The notes under the pieces were generated by a model. The model ran no database searches and was not told where the DNA came from. It saw only the letters and a list, made by a program, of their open reading frames with translations. From Chelonoidis abingdonii (Eukaryota; Chordata; Testudines; Testudinidae), in contig NC_133790.1 of assembly GCF_003597395.2 (NCBI RefSeq), forward strand, positions 19,935,525 through 19,999,524: DNA of 64,000 nucleotides. The letters are read 5' to 3'. How positions within the stretch are numbered: the first letter of the stretch is position 1; each line of letters starts with the position of its first letter. The position numbers and the translations under genes are program-made. Below, in pieces: positions 31,480-43,511 of the stretch.

Positions 31480-33010
31480 ATAGTTTGGTTCAATGGCTCT
31501 CAGCCCCCCCCACTATAAGAATTGTTCCAGCGCCCCTGCTGAGAGGAAGCCGGGCATGGCAAACTAGCCACCGGTACCACCAGACGCCAGGCGATTTCTG
31601 CAGCTCTAGTGACCTCTTCTGGCCAATCAACAGATCTGTGACCTGGGCAAAAGTTTCCTTTGCCTCAGGTTCCTCCTAGGGGAATGTTACGGGCTCAACC
31701 CGGAGCACAGGGGCTGCACTTCCAGAGCTCTGTCAGTGGCCATGTGGAAGACCTGCTCAGGAAATGCAGTAAGAGAGAGGCCCCTCACGCCATGAACATT
31801 ATTATTGGTTACCTGCACTGGGTAGCACCTAAGAGCCTATAGCATAAACAGGACCCCGTTGTGCCAGGCTCTGAACATCATGACGGAGCAGCGTGAAGAG
31901 CAGAGGGGCCCAAGCAGTGATGAGGAATCTAGACGAGCTCGGCTTCCTGAGGGAAATGGGTCTGTGACTGGAAACCTCTGATTCTTTCTTAAACCCTCAG
32001 AGATTGAGAGTAGCCCCCTCATGCAAATCTGCTTCCTGCTCCCTGAGTGCACATTACATTCTAGAGAAGGGAACGTTTTATAAAAGAATGCTAGGATGAA
32101 GAGGAGTCAGAGGAACAAGGAGCATGAAGAACAGGAGAAATCTGAAGAACAGAAAGGAAAAGGACCCGAATTACTAATATTTTTCTAGCCAAGTACGAGA
32201 CTGAAATGACGATAGTACAGATCCTAACAGCAATATTTCAAGGTCAGATGCAGATTTGAATCCAAGTCTTTAGAAAATACCTTAGCAAATTAACTCATCG
32301 TGTGATACAGCCCAGCGTATTGTTTTTTGAAATCCTTGCACTGATATATAGGGATTCACTAATGTAACACAGCTTGGAAGATGTTTGGTGTCTATTTCAG
32401 GCAGTCTCGTTTCCTTTAGTTTGAAGGTCTTTGCACTTTCAATTTGTACAAACGTCTAATCTATGGCCACAAGGCTTTTCAAAGACGGCTGGAAGGAATG
32501 GAACTTTTCCCAGTGAATCAGTGAGTTCCTTTGTTTTAATGGACTCGTGTGCGAATTCTACTGTTGCTGAGGATTCCTTCCTGCAATTCAGGCTTCGCAG
32601 CGTCTGCACATTCCTTTCCCCTTCCCTTTCCGGGGGCCAGGGCAGTAATGTGCAGGCTATGAATACAGGGGTGCATTCTGTCACACAGAGCCACGGATCC
32701 ACTGGCTTCCTCCTGTACCTGAAACTCCCCTGCATGCTGGGATGGAGGTACACAGGAGGTGTGGGGAATGTATCTGTGCAGGATCCCTGCACCCTGCCAC
32801 CTGCATGCAACAGTATCTCTCTGGCTGTCCTGTCAGGACTCTGCACCCCTCTGGGGGTGACGAAGAATCATCCCTTCCATGAGTAAAAGACAACTTCAAA
32901 GCGGGACTTGGCCACCCAGCGTCACAAACCCAGCCCCAACCAGAGACAGCTGAGAGAGGAGTCAGGGCACCACTCACTGCCTGGCCTTCTTCATGAAGAA
33001 AGAACGAACA
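31480..33010. repeat. Left end of duplication unit 2 (pairs with 1-3,030)
   Basis: Collinear with 1-3,030 but lacking most of the LTR: the join is at about 32,645, within GGCAG, leaving about 45 bp of LTR end (to CTGTCACA). No gene other than the orphan leader. Confidence 0.75.
31873..32028 (-). pseudogene. Orphan V-lambda leader exon 2 with promoter octamer
   Basis: Duplicate of the orphan leader at 398-553. The start codon position reads ACT (31916-31918), followed by AWAPLLFTLLRH. Octamer intact at 32021-32028. No V exon follows. Confidence 0.75.
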
Positions 33011-33024
33011 TCAAGAGGGAGCGG

Positions 33025-33975
33025 ACCCATGACAAAGAAGCCCTTGAAGAATTCCACTATGATTTCAATAATTTCCATCCCACCATCAACCTCAGCCTAG
33101 ACCAATCCACACAATCGGTCCATTTCCTGGACACTACTGTGCTAATAAGCGATGGTCACATAAATACCACCATATACCGGACCTACTGACCGCTTTACTT
33201 ACCAACATACCTCCAGCTTCCATCCAGGATACACCACACGATCCCTTGTCTACAGCCAAGCTTTAAGATACAACCGCATTTGCTCCAATCCCTCAGACAA
33301 AGACAAGCACCTACAAGATCTCTGTCAAGCATTCTTGAAACTACACTACGCACCTGCTGAAGTGAAAAAACAGATTGACAGAGCCAGATGAATACCCAGA
33401 AGTCACCTCCTGCAAGACAGGCCCAACAAAGAAAATAACAGAACACCACTAGCTGTTACCTTCAACCCCCAACTAAAACCTCTCCAGCACATCATTAAAG
33501 ATCTACAACCTATCCTGAAAGATGATCCCTCACTCTCACAGATCTTGGGGGACAGACCTGTCCTCACTTACAGACAACCCCCCAAACTGAAGCAAATACT
33601 CACCAGCAACCACACATCACTGAACAAAAACACTAATCCAGGAACCTACCCTTGCAACAAAGCCCGATGGCCAACTCTCTGTCCACATATCTCATTCATA
33701 GTGACATCATCCATTTAGGGACCTTAATCACATCAGCCACACCATTCAGGGGCTCATTTCACCTGCCACATCTACAAATGTGATAATATGCCATCATGTG
33801 CCAGCAATGCCCCTGCTTCCATGTACATTTGGCCAGACCAGACAGTCTCTAACGCAAAGATATTTATGGACACAAGTCTGATTATCAGGAATCATTAACA
33901 CCTCAAAAAACCAGTTAGGAGAACACTTTCAATCTCTCTGGTCATGTCAGTGACAGACGACCTGTCAGGCTGGGG
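33025..33975 (+). mobile_element. Decayed Penelope-like retroelement (RT end and GIY-YIG region)
   Basis: Conceptual translation gives EEFHYDFNNFHPTINLSL and HFLDTTV, then IYRT, followed in other frames by SSFHPGYTTRSLVYSQALR, RYNRICSNPSDKDKHLQDL, PLAVTFNPQLKPLQHIIK and a TCHIYKCDN..MYI stretch that matches the GIY-YIG endonuclease region of reptile Penelope-like elements. The frame is broken by stops (first at 33,187) and shifts, so it is dead. It sits where unit 2 should have V1- and V2-like genes. Confidence 0.75.
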
Positions 33976-34919
33976 CAAATGTTTGCAACTGAAAAGTTTT
34001 CAACCAAAGACCTTCAACAGAGAAACTGCTTGAGCTGATATTTGATATGCCAAACTAGGATAAATCTCCTTAGGTTTTTTATTAGGGGACTGGGGAATGG
34101 CTGAGCCATTACGAAAACATTGAATCTATCTCCCCTTTGTAACGTATTTTCTCACACGTTCTTATCAACTGGGGTCTATACTGGGCTCAACTTGATTATC
34201 ATTTTTCAAAAGTTTTTTTCTTCACTTTAATTGGACCTCTCTAGAGTTGGTTAGACAAACTTTTTCCCCACTTTTTCATGCTCTCTGTACTGTGTTGTGG
34301 CAGATTTGACGGTATGTTTTTTCCCTTTGTGATGGTCTCCGCGCTTTCTCTTCTCTTGTGAGTTAGCGTTCAGGGCGCTATTTGCTCGCCTCTGAACTAG
34401 TTCTTTAATCTCCTCCCCTAAGTGTCCTTGGGAGGAGGGAAGTGGAGAGGGAGGGACTCTGGCCCGACCCTAGCTCCCAGGTCCCAACCCAGGTGCCTTG
34501 GCGTTGTGGTGAACCACTTGACTATTGGTTTTCTTCCCCCTGGGTTACTTCCCTCTCATACCCGTCAAACATTGTGTGAAGGGCTTCTCTCACCTCTCTT
34601 CTATAACAAGCGCTGGTCGCCCCTTACCTAGGGTTTTTGTTGGGCTTCCCAATCCACCCGCAGCACTCCCTCCAACCTTTTTCTTATTTTCTCTCTGGAC
34701 AAACTCTTCTCTTTCTGCACTCTTGCTCCAGATCCAACTTTCTCCTTTCACACTACCACAACCCTGTTTGGACTGAAGCAGGTGGTTTGTTATCCCCATG
34801 ACTGGAGTCAGAGTGCTCTAAATTTGGCCACAGTGGCCACAGCTGTTCTAGTTAATCTAAAGCAAACCTTCCTCCCTTGGCAGGGAATAAGGCCCCCTGC
34901 TAACACTCTTATGCTGCCC
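33976..34919. other. Unassigned sequence between Penelope remnant and its possible 3' tail
   Basis: Unique in the window, with no gene seen. It may be element 3' sequence or a separate insertion. Confidence 0.4.
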
Positions 34920-35071
34920 TCTGGCCATGCTGTATCACAGTGTATATATATCTCCTCAATATATGTTCCATTCCATGCATCTGAGGAAGTGGGCTGTAGC
35001 CCACAAAAGCTTATGCTCAAATAAATTTGTTAGTTTCTAAGGTGCCACAAGTACTCCTGTTCTTTTTACAT
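34920..35071 (+). mobile_element. Reptile retroelement 3' tail
   Basis: Contains ATCTGAGGAAGTGGGCTGTA, AGCTTATGCTCAAATAAAT and AAGGTGCCACAAGTACTCC, a 3' tail common in turtle and crocodilian genomes. It may be the 3' end of the Penelope-like element to its left, but contiguity is not proven. Confidence 0.6.
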
Positions 35072-36111
35072 AGTCTCAAGTTCTAAGGTCCTAAGGTCTT
35101 CACCTTCCCAAAGCCCTTCCCTTGGGACTCAAGTTACAGAGGGGTGGGTGTTGCTAAAGCTATTGGGTGATCTTATACTGCCACCTGCTGATCTGTATAG
35201 AGTCTCTGAGGGCTTAGATCCTGTGAGGTCCTGACTGCCCCTTAATTGACCTCTTCAAGCCCCAACTCTTGTGTCTCTAAACAGCCCCAGTGCTCTGAGC
35301 TCACTGACTCCCAGACACGCTTCCTGTTATTGCTTTGGTCACAGCTCAGAGGCCCGGCACTCTGCAGAGACCTGATTTCTACTGAGAAGGGTGTGGGCAG
35401 TGTCGTTTCAAAGGTTTGGAAAGTGTGGTCCCTTGCATGGCTGGGCCCCATTAGACAGTCCCAAACTTTAGGGCCCAGGAACATCGGGGCAAATCCACAG
35501 CAATGATCCCCTTGGTCATGCGCTGCAGCATCCGACTCATCCAAGCTCCATGAGCCCAGAAACCATGTGCCCTGCGGGCAATTGAAGGGCAAAACTGGAA
35601 ATCCAATCCCTTACTGCTTACACTGGTTTGTTATCGTAGGGTTGTTCGGGAAGGACGGCTTTGTAAAAGGAATGTTTTAAAGAATATTGGGGATTATTCT
35701 GAAAATCAAACGCAAAGTATTAAATGATCTTTACAAACAGGCATAAGGAAAAAGCGGCAGAGCTCACTGGCCTCCCAGCCTTGGCATTGTTTCAAAGGAA
35801 CAAAGACCAAGTTAGAACTTTGCGGCTCAGCTGGAGAGAAGTTGCACCTGGGCAAAAGACTCCAATGGCAGCACCTCTAGGTCCCCTTGTCTGTACCGGC
35901 TTTGCTTTACGAACATGCAGTACATGGAGCTTGGGCACCCACGGGCCCGATCCTGGGAAGTGCTGAGCACATGCAGCTCTGGTGGAAGTCAGTGGGAGTT
36001 GGGAGCCCTCAGCACCTGAGGCGTAAGCTCAATCTCTCTATTTGCAGGAGGACAGCTCCATGCAAACAGGAACATCTGCGCTAGTGTCTGTGAGTGTGCT
36101 GTAGGAGAAGG
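35072..36111. other. Spacer, unique
   Basis: No gene, V relic or clear repeat seen. Confidence 0.5.
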
Positions 36112-36530
36112 AAGGTGAGATTACCCTGGTCTGTGTCACTCAAGAGACCACGACTGGAACAGTGCGTCCAGGTCTGGTGTTTGCAATTTTAAAAGGCCGT
36201 TGACAAGTTAGAGAGGGTTCAGAGAAGAGCTACGTGAATATTTCAAGGTCTGGAAAACACTAATCATTGGCTGAGTTACTTTCCATCTCACTATTTAGCT
36301 TGTCAAAGAGAAGGTTAAGAGGCGAGTTGATCACGGTGGAAGAGCAGGTACTCAGGGGATGTTTAATCCAGGAGAACAAGGTAGACTAAGATCAAATCTC
36401 TGGGAGCTGCAGTTAGAAAAATTCAAACTGGAAATGACACGCACAGAAATTAAGCACTGGAGCAGATTACAAAGGGCTGTGGAACATGAAGCTAGAAGTG
36501 TAATAACTGTACCAGCCACTAGCCAGAAGA
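36112..36530 (+). mobile_element. CR1 LINE 3' fragment
   Basis: Same family as 5,485-5,735 and 31,126-31,375, and the longest of the three. Ends in the GGGCTGTGGAACATGAAGC region. It lies about 330 bp downstream of the V8 RSS. Confidence 0.7.
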
Positions 36531-36858
36531 GCTCTTTAAAACCCAGTTTCGGCTGGTCCAATATCACAGCATAATGCCAACTGTGGGATGGTTCCCGCTA
36601 GTATCCTTGGGGCTGTGATCCCTAGTGCCCTGGTTTGATCTCCTTACTGCCTTTAACTCAGTCTGTGCATCAGGGCAGTGATGTTGTGTCAGAATACAGG
36701 TGAGTTCTTCAGCCAGAAAAGCCCGTAGCTTTGAAAGGCAACGAGGACTGACAGCAATTGGAGATCACAGTGAGCCAGGAGCCAATCCACTGGGCCATCT
36801 CATAGGAACAAGAGACACACAGGTGGGCTCCAGGTCCTGTGTCACTATGGGTGAGAGG

Positions 36859-36897
36859 GGTTTTTGTTCCTCATCTCTGTGCAGCTGTATCACTGTG
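36859..36897 (-). promoter_or_regulatory. V8 RSS, consensus
   Basis: Heptamer CACAGTG (36891-36897), spacer 23 bp, nonamer ACAAAAACC (36859-36867), both consensus. Confidence 0.95.
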
Positions 36898-37383
36898 TAC
36901 TGGTTAGCTGGGCCATCCCAGTCTGAGCAATAGTAATCAGCATCGTCCTCTGCCTGAGCCCTGCTGATAGTTAAAAAGCAGGTGTTCCTGGAAGTGTCTT
37001 TAGAGGCAGTGAACCTGTCAGGGACACCAGAGCCTTTACCCTGGGTAGAGTCATCCTTGTAATACAGCAGGTATCTTGGTTTCTCCCCTTGCTTCTGCTG
37101 GTACCAGCGTATGTATCTACCGCTGATGCTCTCTCCACTGGTAGGAACACATGCGAGTTGGACACTTTCTCCTGGAGTCACTGACATAGCGAGTGGCTGA
37201 GTCAAAGTTAACTGGTAGCTGGAACCTGAAACAACACAGAACCACAGGTCACCATTGTGTCTGTAAATGTGGGTGTGCCCTGCACCGGGCACACTTCCTG
37301 ACCTAGCTTCTGAGATCAAGCATGCAGTTATATTTACCTGCCCAACAGGCTACCAGAACCAACAGTGTGGTCACCCAAGCCAT
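36898..37383 (-). CDS. IGLV: V8: immunoglobulin lambda V segment, intact
   Basis: Leader exon 37338-37383 encodes MAWVTTLLVLVACWA with GTAAAT donor. The intron is 112 nt and the acceptor is TTGTTTCAG. V exon 36898-37225 reads SYQLTLTQPLAMSVTPGE, LAC (Cys23), IRWYQQ (Trp41), a long CDR2 region (YYKDDSTQGKGSG), [26 protein letters not shown] (Cys104), then SDWDGPANQY. The long CDR2 resembles mammalian IGLV4/5/9 segments. There is an extra FR3 cysteine (NTCFL). Octamer at 37479-37486. It is the intact partner of the V3 relic. Confidence 0.93.
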
Positions 37384-37478
37384 CCTAGGAACAGCACACT
37401 CAGCCACAGCAGTCTCTGAATTCAGTGGTGCCTTCTCCGCTTGCTTCTTAAATCCTGTGATTTGAAAAGACATCCTGA

Positions 37479-37486
37479 ATGCAAAT
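37479..37486 (-). promoter_or_regulatory. V8 promoter octamer
   Basis: ATTTGCAT on the coding strand about 95 bp upstream of the ATG; the V3 relic keeps the same site at 8920-8927. Confidence 0.85.
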
Positions 37487-40400
37487 CTGGATGTCTCTGA
37501 TAGGCTCGCTCCAAGTTATCCTCAGCTCACTGGCACCCATCCCACAAGCATTCGGGGACAGTCGGTGCATTGCTGGGCTAGGAGTAAGGGATGACGGCCT
37601 CAGTTATTTTTATCTCATGAGGACACCCTTGAAACATTATTCCACCAGATTCCTCCCGGGCTGTTCAATTGGTTTGTTGCAGTGTACAGTGGGATGGTCG
37701 GACAATGGATTCCCCTGACTCTGAAATACTGGAGTCACTGCTGAAGGAAGGACACCAGCCCAATGGGACGGATAATCTGTTCAAGTGTGGCAGGGTCTTT
37801 CCCTGACACAGTTTATTCATGGCTCTGGTCTCCAGTGTGTTCTCTGCATTATCCCCCACAAGTGCAGAAGTTCAGCATCTTGCGCTGCACGGGGTAGAGA
37901 AAGTTGTTAAGGAGCTTGAGAAAGCCATTATCTGCCTCTGCCTAATGATCTGTATAGAGCAGAGAATGATAAACTGACCATAGAGAAGCTGCATCAGGTG
38001 CTGTTCAGCTTAACCAGCAAGGAGCAGCAAAGTAAGTAGCCCTGACAGCCTTACAAGGAGAAGTAGCCACCCTTCTGCAGAAGTCTAATGAAAAGTCTGT
38101 GTTGCAGAGGCCTCCCTGCATTTCACAAACAATTCCAGGGCACCATTAATAACCACTTTGCTAATGGGGTCCTGGGAGGTTTTCAGGAACAAGAGCCCTG
38201 CACAGCTGCCAAACGGTCCTGGCTCTGCTGCCAAAGTAAAGGGATGTTTTAGGATTTCCAGGCCTGGGACATAGACAAGCCAACGTTCTACTTCTGGCAG
38301 TGTCAACATCTCAGCATTCTGGGATAGCGCTGAAAACAGAATCAATCTGCCATTACCTGGAGGTTTTTGTTCTGGATTACTGGATATTAGCTAGGAAGTT
38401 TCTGACATTAACAAGATGTTGCTGTTACAAGCATTTTTATTGCAATGAGAGGGATCTTTCAAAAATGAAAATCCATCAATTACTATGTTAACTCCAGCTG
38501 AGTTCCATTGATATCCCAGGTGAAGTGACTTCCTTAGTTTAGAGAAAACAACTTTTCAGTGTGATAAGGGGATAGATGGTGTCAGAGCCAACTTTTATAG
38601 GTGTTTATGACAACTATGCATCAGTTCTTGTCATCAGCTTCAGCATTTCTGACTTCCCCTATAACAACACTAATTATTAGACTTGGCAACATTCAATTTT
38701 TAATATAATTTCAGCAGATAATATCAGTGTTAATTTTTAAACATTTTTTCTATTTTTATCTCCTTAAATTTTCACAGTTGCAGGATTTATGGGTGGGTCA
38801 GACAACAATTAATCAAGGACTGTAGATGTTGAGATTCAAAATGCTAAAGCTTTATAACCATTAAAACAGAAATTATCAACACCACGTGTCAAAATACACA
38901 CAGTACATATCCTGAAATCAAACCCTCATACAAAAATAAAAGCTGAGATTCTCAGGTGATCAGCTGTCTCCAGAAGCTCAGGCTTCAAGGAAAACTCCAC
39001 ATATCATGAGATTTGCAATAAAATCATGAGTTGGTGCCCCAACACTGATCTTTTTGCTTTTTGTAGTCATTTCACTCCTTTTATTTTTATTTCATCTGCA
39101 TAATGTGTTTGCTGTCTTTAATTTTATCAAAGCCCTAAACACAGCAGTGCTTCAAGTAAGAACCACTTCTGCTATGGGAACTGATCAAGTACTTTGACTA
39201 ATCTTACTGCATTCCTAAGGACACTGAAAAAAAACCTCATTAAACTGTTTCTATCTATTCTATCTCACTGAATCAGGAGAAAAAGCATCGTAAGCAATGA
39301 CACTAGATCAATGAACTAATAATTCAGCCTGAGATTTATGCGCCTTCATCCCAGTGCAGGACAATATGCATCCTGCCATTTGATTTGAAACCAGAAGTAA
39401 GCCAAGTGCAAGGACATGGTGTGTATGGTGAATGCAAGCAGAACAGCACCTACTCCCATGGGCTTCCAATACAATAGATTTGTTATTCACACTCCTCTAT
39501 GGAATGGATGGTATGAACCCATTTATCTCAAACAGAATGTGCTAAACTCCAGGAAAACGCTGGGATTAGCTGAATGGATCAGGTCACTCTTCTGAATTCT
39601 CTTTCTCTTTGAGCATTACTTCATTAGCAGCCTGCTGCCTCATCTCGCTGCCAGTGAGAGGTGGAGATGGAAATCTAGACAAGTCTTTTGCTGATGAAAC
39701 TAAGATCAGGTCTGTGCAGTTTGGGGGCAAATCCTCAGATTTCTGAGCTGGCTACTCTGGATTTATAGTTTTTGGTCAAATTCCTGCCCAAGGAAGTTTT
39801 CCCCCTTCTAATAATTACACACATAGGAACACTGCTGACTTGAAACAATAGAACAGATGTGGAGTGTTTTTCAGAAAACAGTAAGAAAATCAACTCTGTG
39901 TGTGTATATAAAGGTGTTTTACACTTCACAGACTCACTCTCAGTAACACATGAATCCCCTTTAATGTTTTGCTGGCTGTTCACCACTGGTTCTGCTTTAT
40001 CCTTTTGCAAGCAATTCTTGTGTTGTTGCTCTGGTGATGGTTTCCTTCAAGTGAAGGAAGAGCAGAGAAGATGAAATGCCTTGTAACAGGGAGGCACAAT
40101 CTTCCTGTGGGAAAGTTAGTGGTGGAGAAGCCAAAATACCAACTTACAAACAAAACACAGAGCTGGAGAGCAGCAGCCCCTGCTCTGGGTACAGCTACTA
40201 GCAGCTGGGACTAGACCAGAACTAAACCAATCTCAACATCTGGAAATATTTCACTCATGGTGGTGACTGAATGTTCCTCCCTGTGAACTCACAAACCTAC
40301 TTACTTAGTTACCTATTTGGGATTGCTCTGGTGGGGTTTTAGTCCTATAATGGTTTGTCTCTTACATACCTGACAGGTCAGGTAAGCCAAGCTCTGGCAC

Positions 40401-41454
40401 AGGGACAGCCTCACCTCTGAGACCAGAGAGCTGGCCCCACTAAACCAAGCCAAAGGGCTCTATCCTGCTCTAGCTCTCCCTCATCCCAGAATGCACTGGG
40501 CCCTCACTCAGCCTAATCCTCATAACAGACTGACCCACCCCTGCTCCCCCTTCTTATAGTGCCTGGTTTCCCCAGTAACGAGCAATTAGCTCCAGTGGAA
40601 CCCAGCCCCTAACTGGGCTCCTTAGCAATCACTGCAGTGAAGCCAGACACCTGCTGAAGATTCCCTGCTCAGGGAGAGGGTTTTAACCCTCTCCAGGTAT
40701 GGCCAGTGCTGCACCCTGATCCAAGCCTCTCCACTGCCCCTAAAAAGACAAATTGGATACGGGTCAATAGCTATCAAGACTGTCAGTGCACAGATGGGGT
40801 GGTTTGAGCTGATGCTGTCCAAGAGCTCCCTTAGAAGTGACTGGTCCCCACTGCTCACAACAATGGATCCAGGACTTTGTCGCTGACTTTCCTCACTTAA
40901 GGACACCTCCAAACCTCACTGAGTATCATCAGCACACGGCCTGACAGGCTTTACTTGGTATTGGAGCACAACTGTGCAAAAAGCCCCATGACTGCCAGAA
41001 GAGCCCCTGGGGGATGAGGAATTTCTTTGCACTCACGCGTGTCATGCACAGCTTCAGGGGAATGTGGGAGATTCTGCAGAGAGGAGCATTGTCCTGTCAC
41101 ACAAACCACTGCTTGGGCCTGAGTCCTGTTTTCTAAATCGTAACTTGGCCAAATCAAAGCACTGAAAGCCACGTGTCTGACCAGGGGATCCTGCCCCTAG
41201 ATGCACTTTAACTAATGGGATGAGGATAGACCCCTCTCCTAATCCCCTGCCATCCCACTCCTCTCTCCATGGGGCAGGCTGACGGGAGGAGGTCTTTCCC
41301 CTACGCACGCACCCCCAACACGTCCCTTTGCTGGGACTGAGAGGCACAAACCCACTGAGGATTAGTCAGGCTGCAGGGGGAAGTCTGAGGCCAAACTGCA
41401 GCCTTGGCAGGTTCCAGCAGGGCACAGGCTGCAGAGCAAAGCAGGTGGGAGGCA

Positions 41455-41493
41455 GGTTTGGGTCTCAGATCCCCACCTGAGTGTCTCGCTGTG
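41455..41493 (-). promoter_or_regulatory. V9 RSS, 23 bp spacer
   Basis: Heptamer CACAGCG (41487-41493), spacer 23 bp, nonamer ACCCAAACC (41455-41463). The RSS is usable-looking although the gene is dead. Confidence 0.8.
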
Positions 41494-41987
41494 TAGCCTT
41501 AAAATCCCCTCCTTGATAGTAGTGAGTGAGGCACTAATAATCAGCGTCGTCCTCTGCTAGGGCCCTGCTGATGGTTAAATAGGTCGTGTTACCAGAGCTG
41601 GACCCAGAGAACCGCTCGGGTCCCTGACACTTTCACGTTAGCGTTGTAGATGAGGAAGGGAGGCACCCCGCCCCCCCGCTGCTGTATCCAGTATGGGTAG
41701 ACACTGATGATGTCAGATACGGTGCTCAAGCGACAGGAGAGTTTGACAGTCCCTCCAGGAGACACCAACAAGGAGGGCTCCTGAGTCACCAGTACTAGGA
41801 GCGGGTACCTGGAAAGCACGGTACAAACAAAGCCATGAGACCCGCCCTGTGGCATGACACGTTTGTGTGAAATTCCCGAGAGAGAGGGGGAAGGTGAAAC
41901 TCAGTCAAGGGCTGCCCTAGCGCCATGGGCCCCTCTCTCACCTGAGCGGTAAGTGAGCAGCGTGAGGAGCAGAGGCGCCCAGGCCAT
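41494..41987 (-). pseudogene. IGLV: V9: lambda V pseudogene, partner of V4
   Basis: Leader 41942-41987 (MAWAPLLLTLLTYRS) is open. The V exon (41494-41808) matches V4 through NANVKVSGT, then has a 2 bp deletion near 41,617-41,621 that shifts FR3. In the original frame the Tyr before Cys104 is also a TAG stop (41534-41536). It shares with V4 the out-of-phase first acceptor and the in-phase second one 14 nt on (exon top 41794). Octamer intact at 42089-42096. Two independent lesions make it dead. Confidence 0.92.
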
Positions 41988-42088
41988 GGTGGGAATCCAG
42001 ACGAGCTCGACTTCCTGAGGCAAAAGGGTCTGTGGCTGGAACCCTCCCATTCTCTCTTAAGCCCCTAGTGCTGGAGAACAGCCCCTTC

Positions 42089-42096
42089 ATGCAAAT
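42089..42096 (-). promoter_or_regulatory. V9 promoter octamer
   Basis: Intact ATTTGCAT on the coding strand. Confidence 0.8.
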
Positions 42097-43356
42097 CTGC
42101 CCCTTGCTCACTGGCTGCTGCTCTGGGCGCCTGCGTCACCCCAAGACAGGGTAGAGACATACAAGGGATCTTTCTTACATTTGCTTTGACTGTAAAGTAC
42201 TGAGCTATATGGGGAGGAGGAATTAAGAAACTCCAGGAATCTACTAGATTAGGAGGAGCCCTGCCTAGTCCCCTCTCCCCCCAGCTTCAGGGCTATTCCC
42301 AGTCCCATGCTGGTAGCGCAGGTTTGCTGATGAGTTTGTCTGTGATGCAATACAGAAGGGATGATCCTCACACTGCCTTCCCCTGAGCAGTACCTCCCTG
42401 AGCCCAGTGCCATGTTCAGCTCTGCTGAGGGTGACCCGTGTCCAAAGACCCATGTCCTAAGCTGTAATGATCTGATTTGCTCCATTCTCGGCTGCAGTCA
42501 GCCTGTCTCACTGGGATGAGCCTGTTCTGTTCTCACCTTGAAGCCAGTTTAGATAATTCTGGGGCTCTCGCACTGGCTGCTTTGACGTTTCCACACACAC
42601 ACAAAGCCAAACACGTATTTGGCCATCTAGATGACTTATTTGAAGGAAAACAGCAAAAGAAGAACAAATGCCAAGTCTCCAGGAGAGAGCACATACACTC
42701 GAGAATGAGTGAGTGTACACAACGCTACCCTCTAAAACTGGAACACAAAAGGCTGCTGATGCACTGCTGCCATGGCAACAGCAGGGAGTCCATATTTAAT
42801 GGTGCAAAGCCCAGAGAACAGACTGATGATGTCTGCGTTCAGTTACAAGGCCACATGCGTCCCATCAGTCTTCTGTGTCTTGCTCTGCTTTAGTGTGTGC
42901 CCTTCTGCCCCAGTATGGGCTACATCTCCCTCCCCTCAGCCCTCAGCTCAGACCAGCAGGGTGTGTGGTCCTGACCTGGTGACGGGTGGAACATCCCCAG
43001 TTCTCACTGGCTTCAGGTGGGAGACGAAGTGCTCAGCCCCTCCAGGAGGCCCCCAGCATCGCACAGGTTCAGGCCACATGTCTGTGGACAGGTTTCATTT
43101 ACTGGAGTCCCTAAGAGCACTCGGACATTTATCAGTAGTCCACTGGGCCAGAAGCTGAGCGTGGTGTGTGGCCCATCTGTGCACTATTAAAGCCCCTGTG
43201 CGAAGCCCTGGCACGTCTGGTTCTCTGCCATAGTGAGGCTGCCTATGCAGATGGACCTGAGTCTGAACCAGAATATCGGAGCCAGGGCTTCATTTATAAT
43301 GAGACGAGCCGGGGCTCAAGCAATTTTTTCACTTTCATAACTGATGTGGCAAGGCC
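42097..43356. other. Spacer V9-V10, part 1
   Basis: Copy of 13,458-14,717. No gene seen. Confidence 0.6.
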
Positions 43357-43511
43357 AGAGGTGCCGGAGTGATGAACTGCCGAGCCCAGAGGTGCCGGAG
43401 CGATGAACAGCTGAGCCCAGAAGTGCCGGGGTTATGAACTGCCAGGACCAGAGGTGCTGGAGCTCTGAACTGCCAAACTCAGAGGTGCTGGGGCTCAGCC
43501 CTGGCAAGGCC
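43357..43511. repeat. 31 bp tandem repeat, five units (copy)
   Basis: Same five 31 bp units as 14,718-14,872, with no difference noticed. Confidence 0.8.

Noticed and set aside
32908..33189. Possible host gene from the 93-codon plus frame
   Set aside because: Its second half matches Penelope-like element sequence and it ends at an internal stop of that element.
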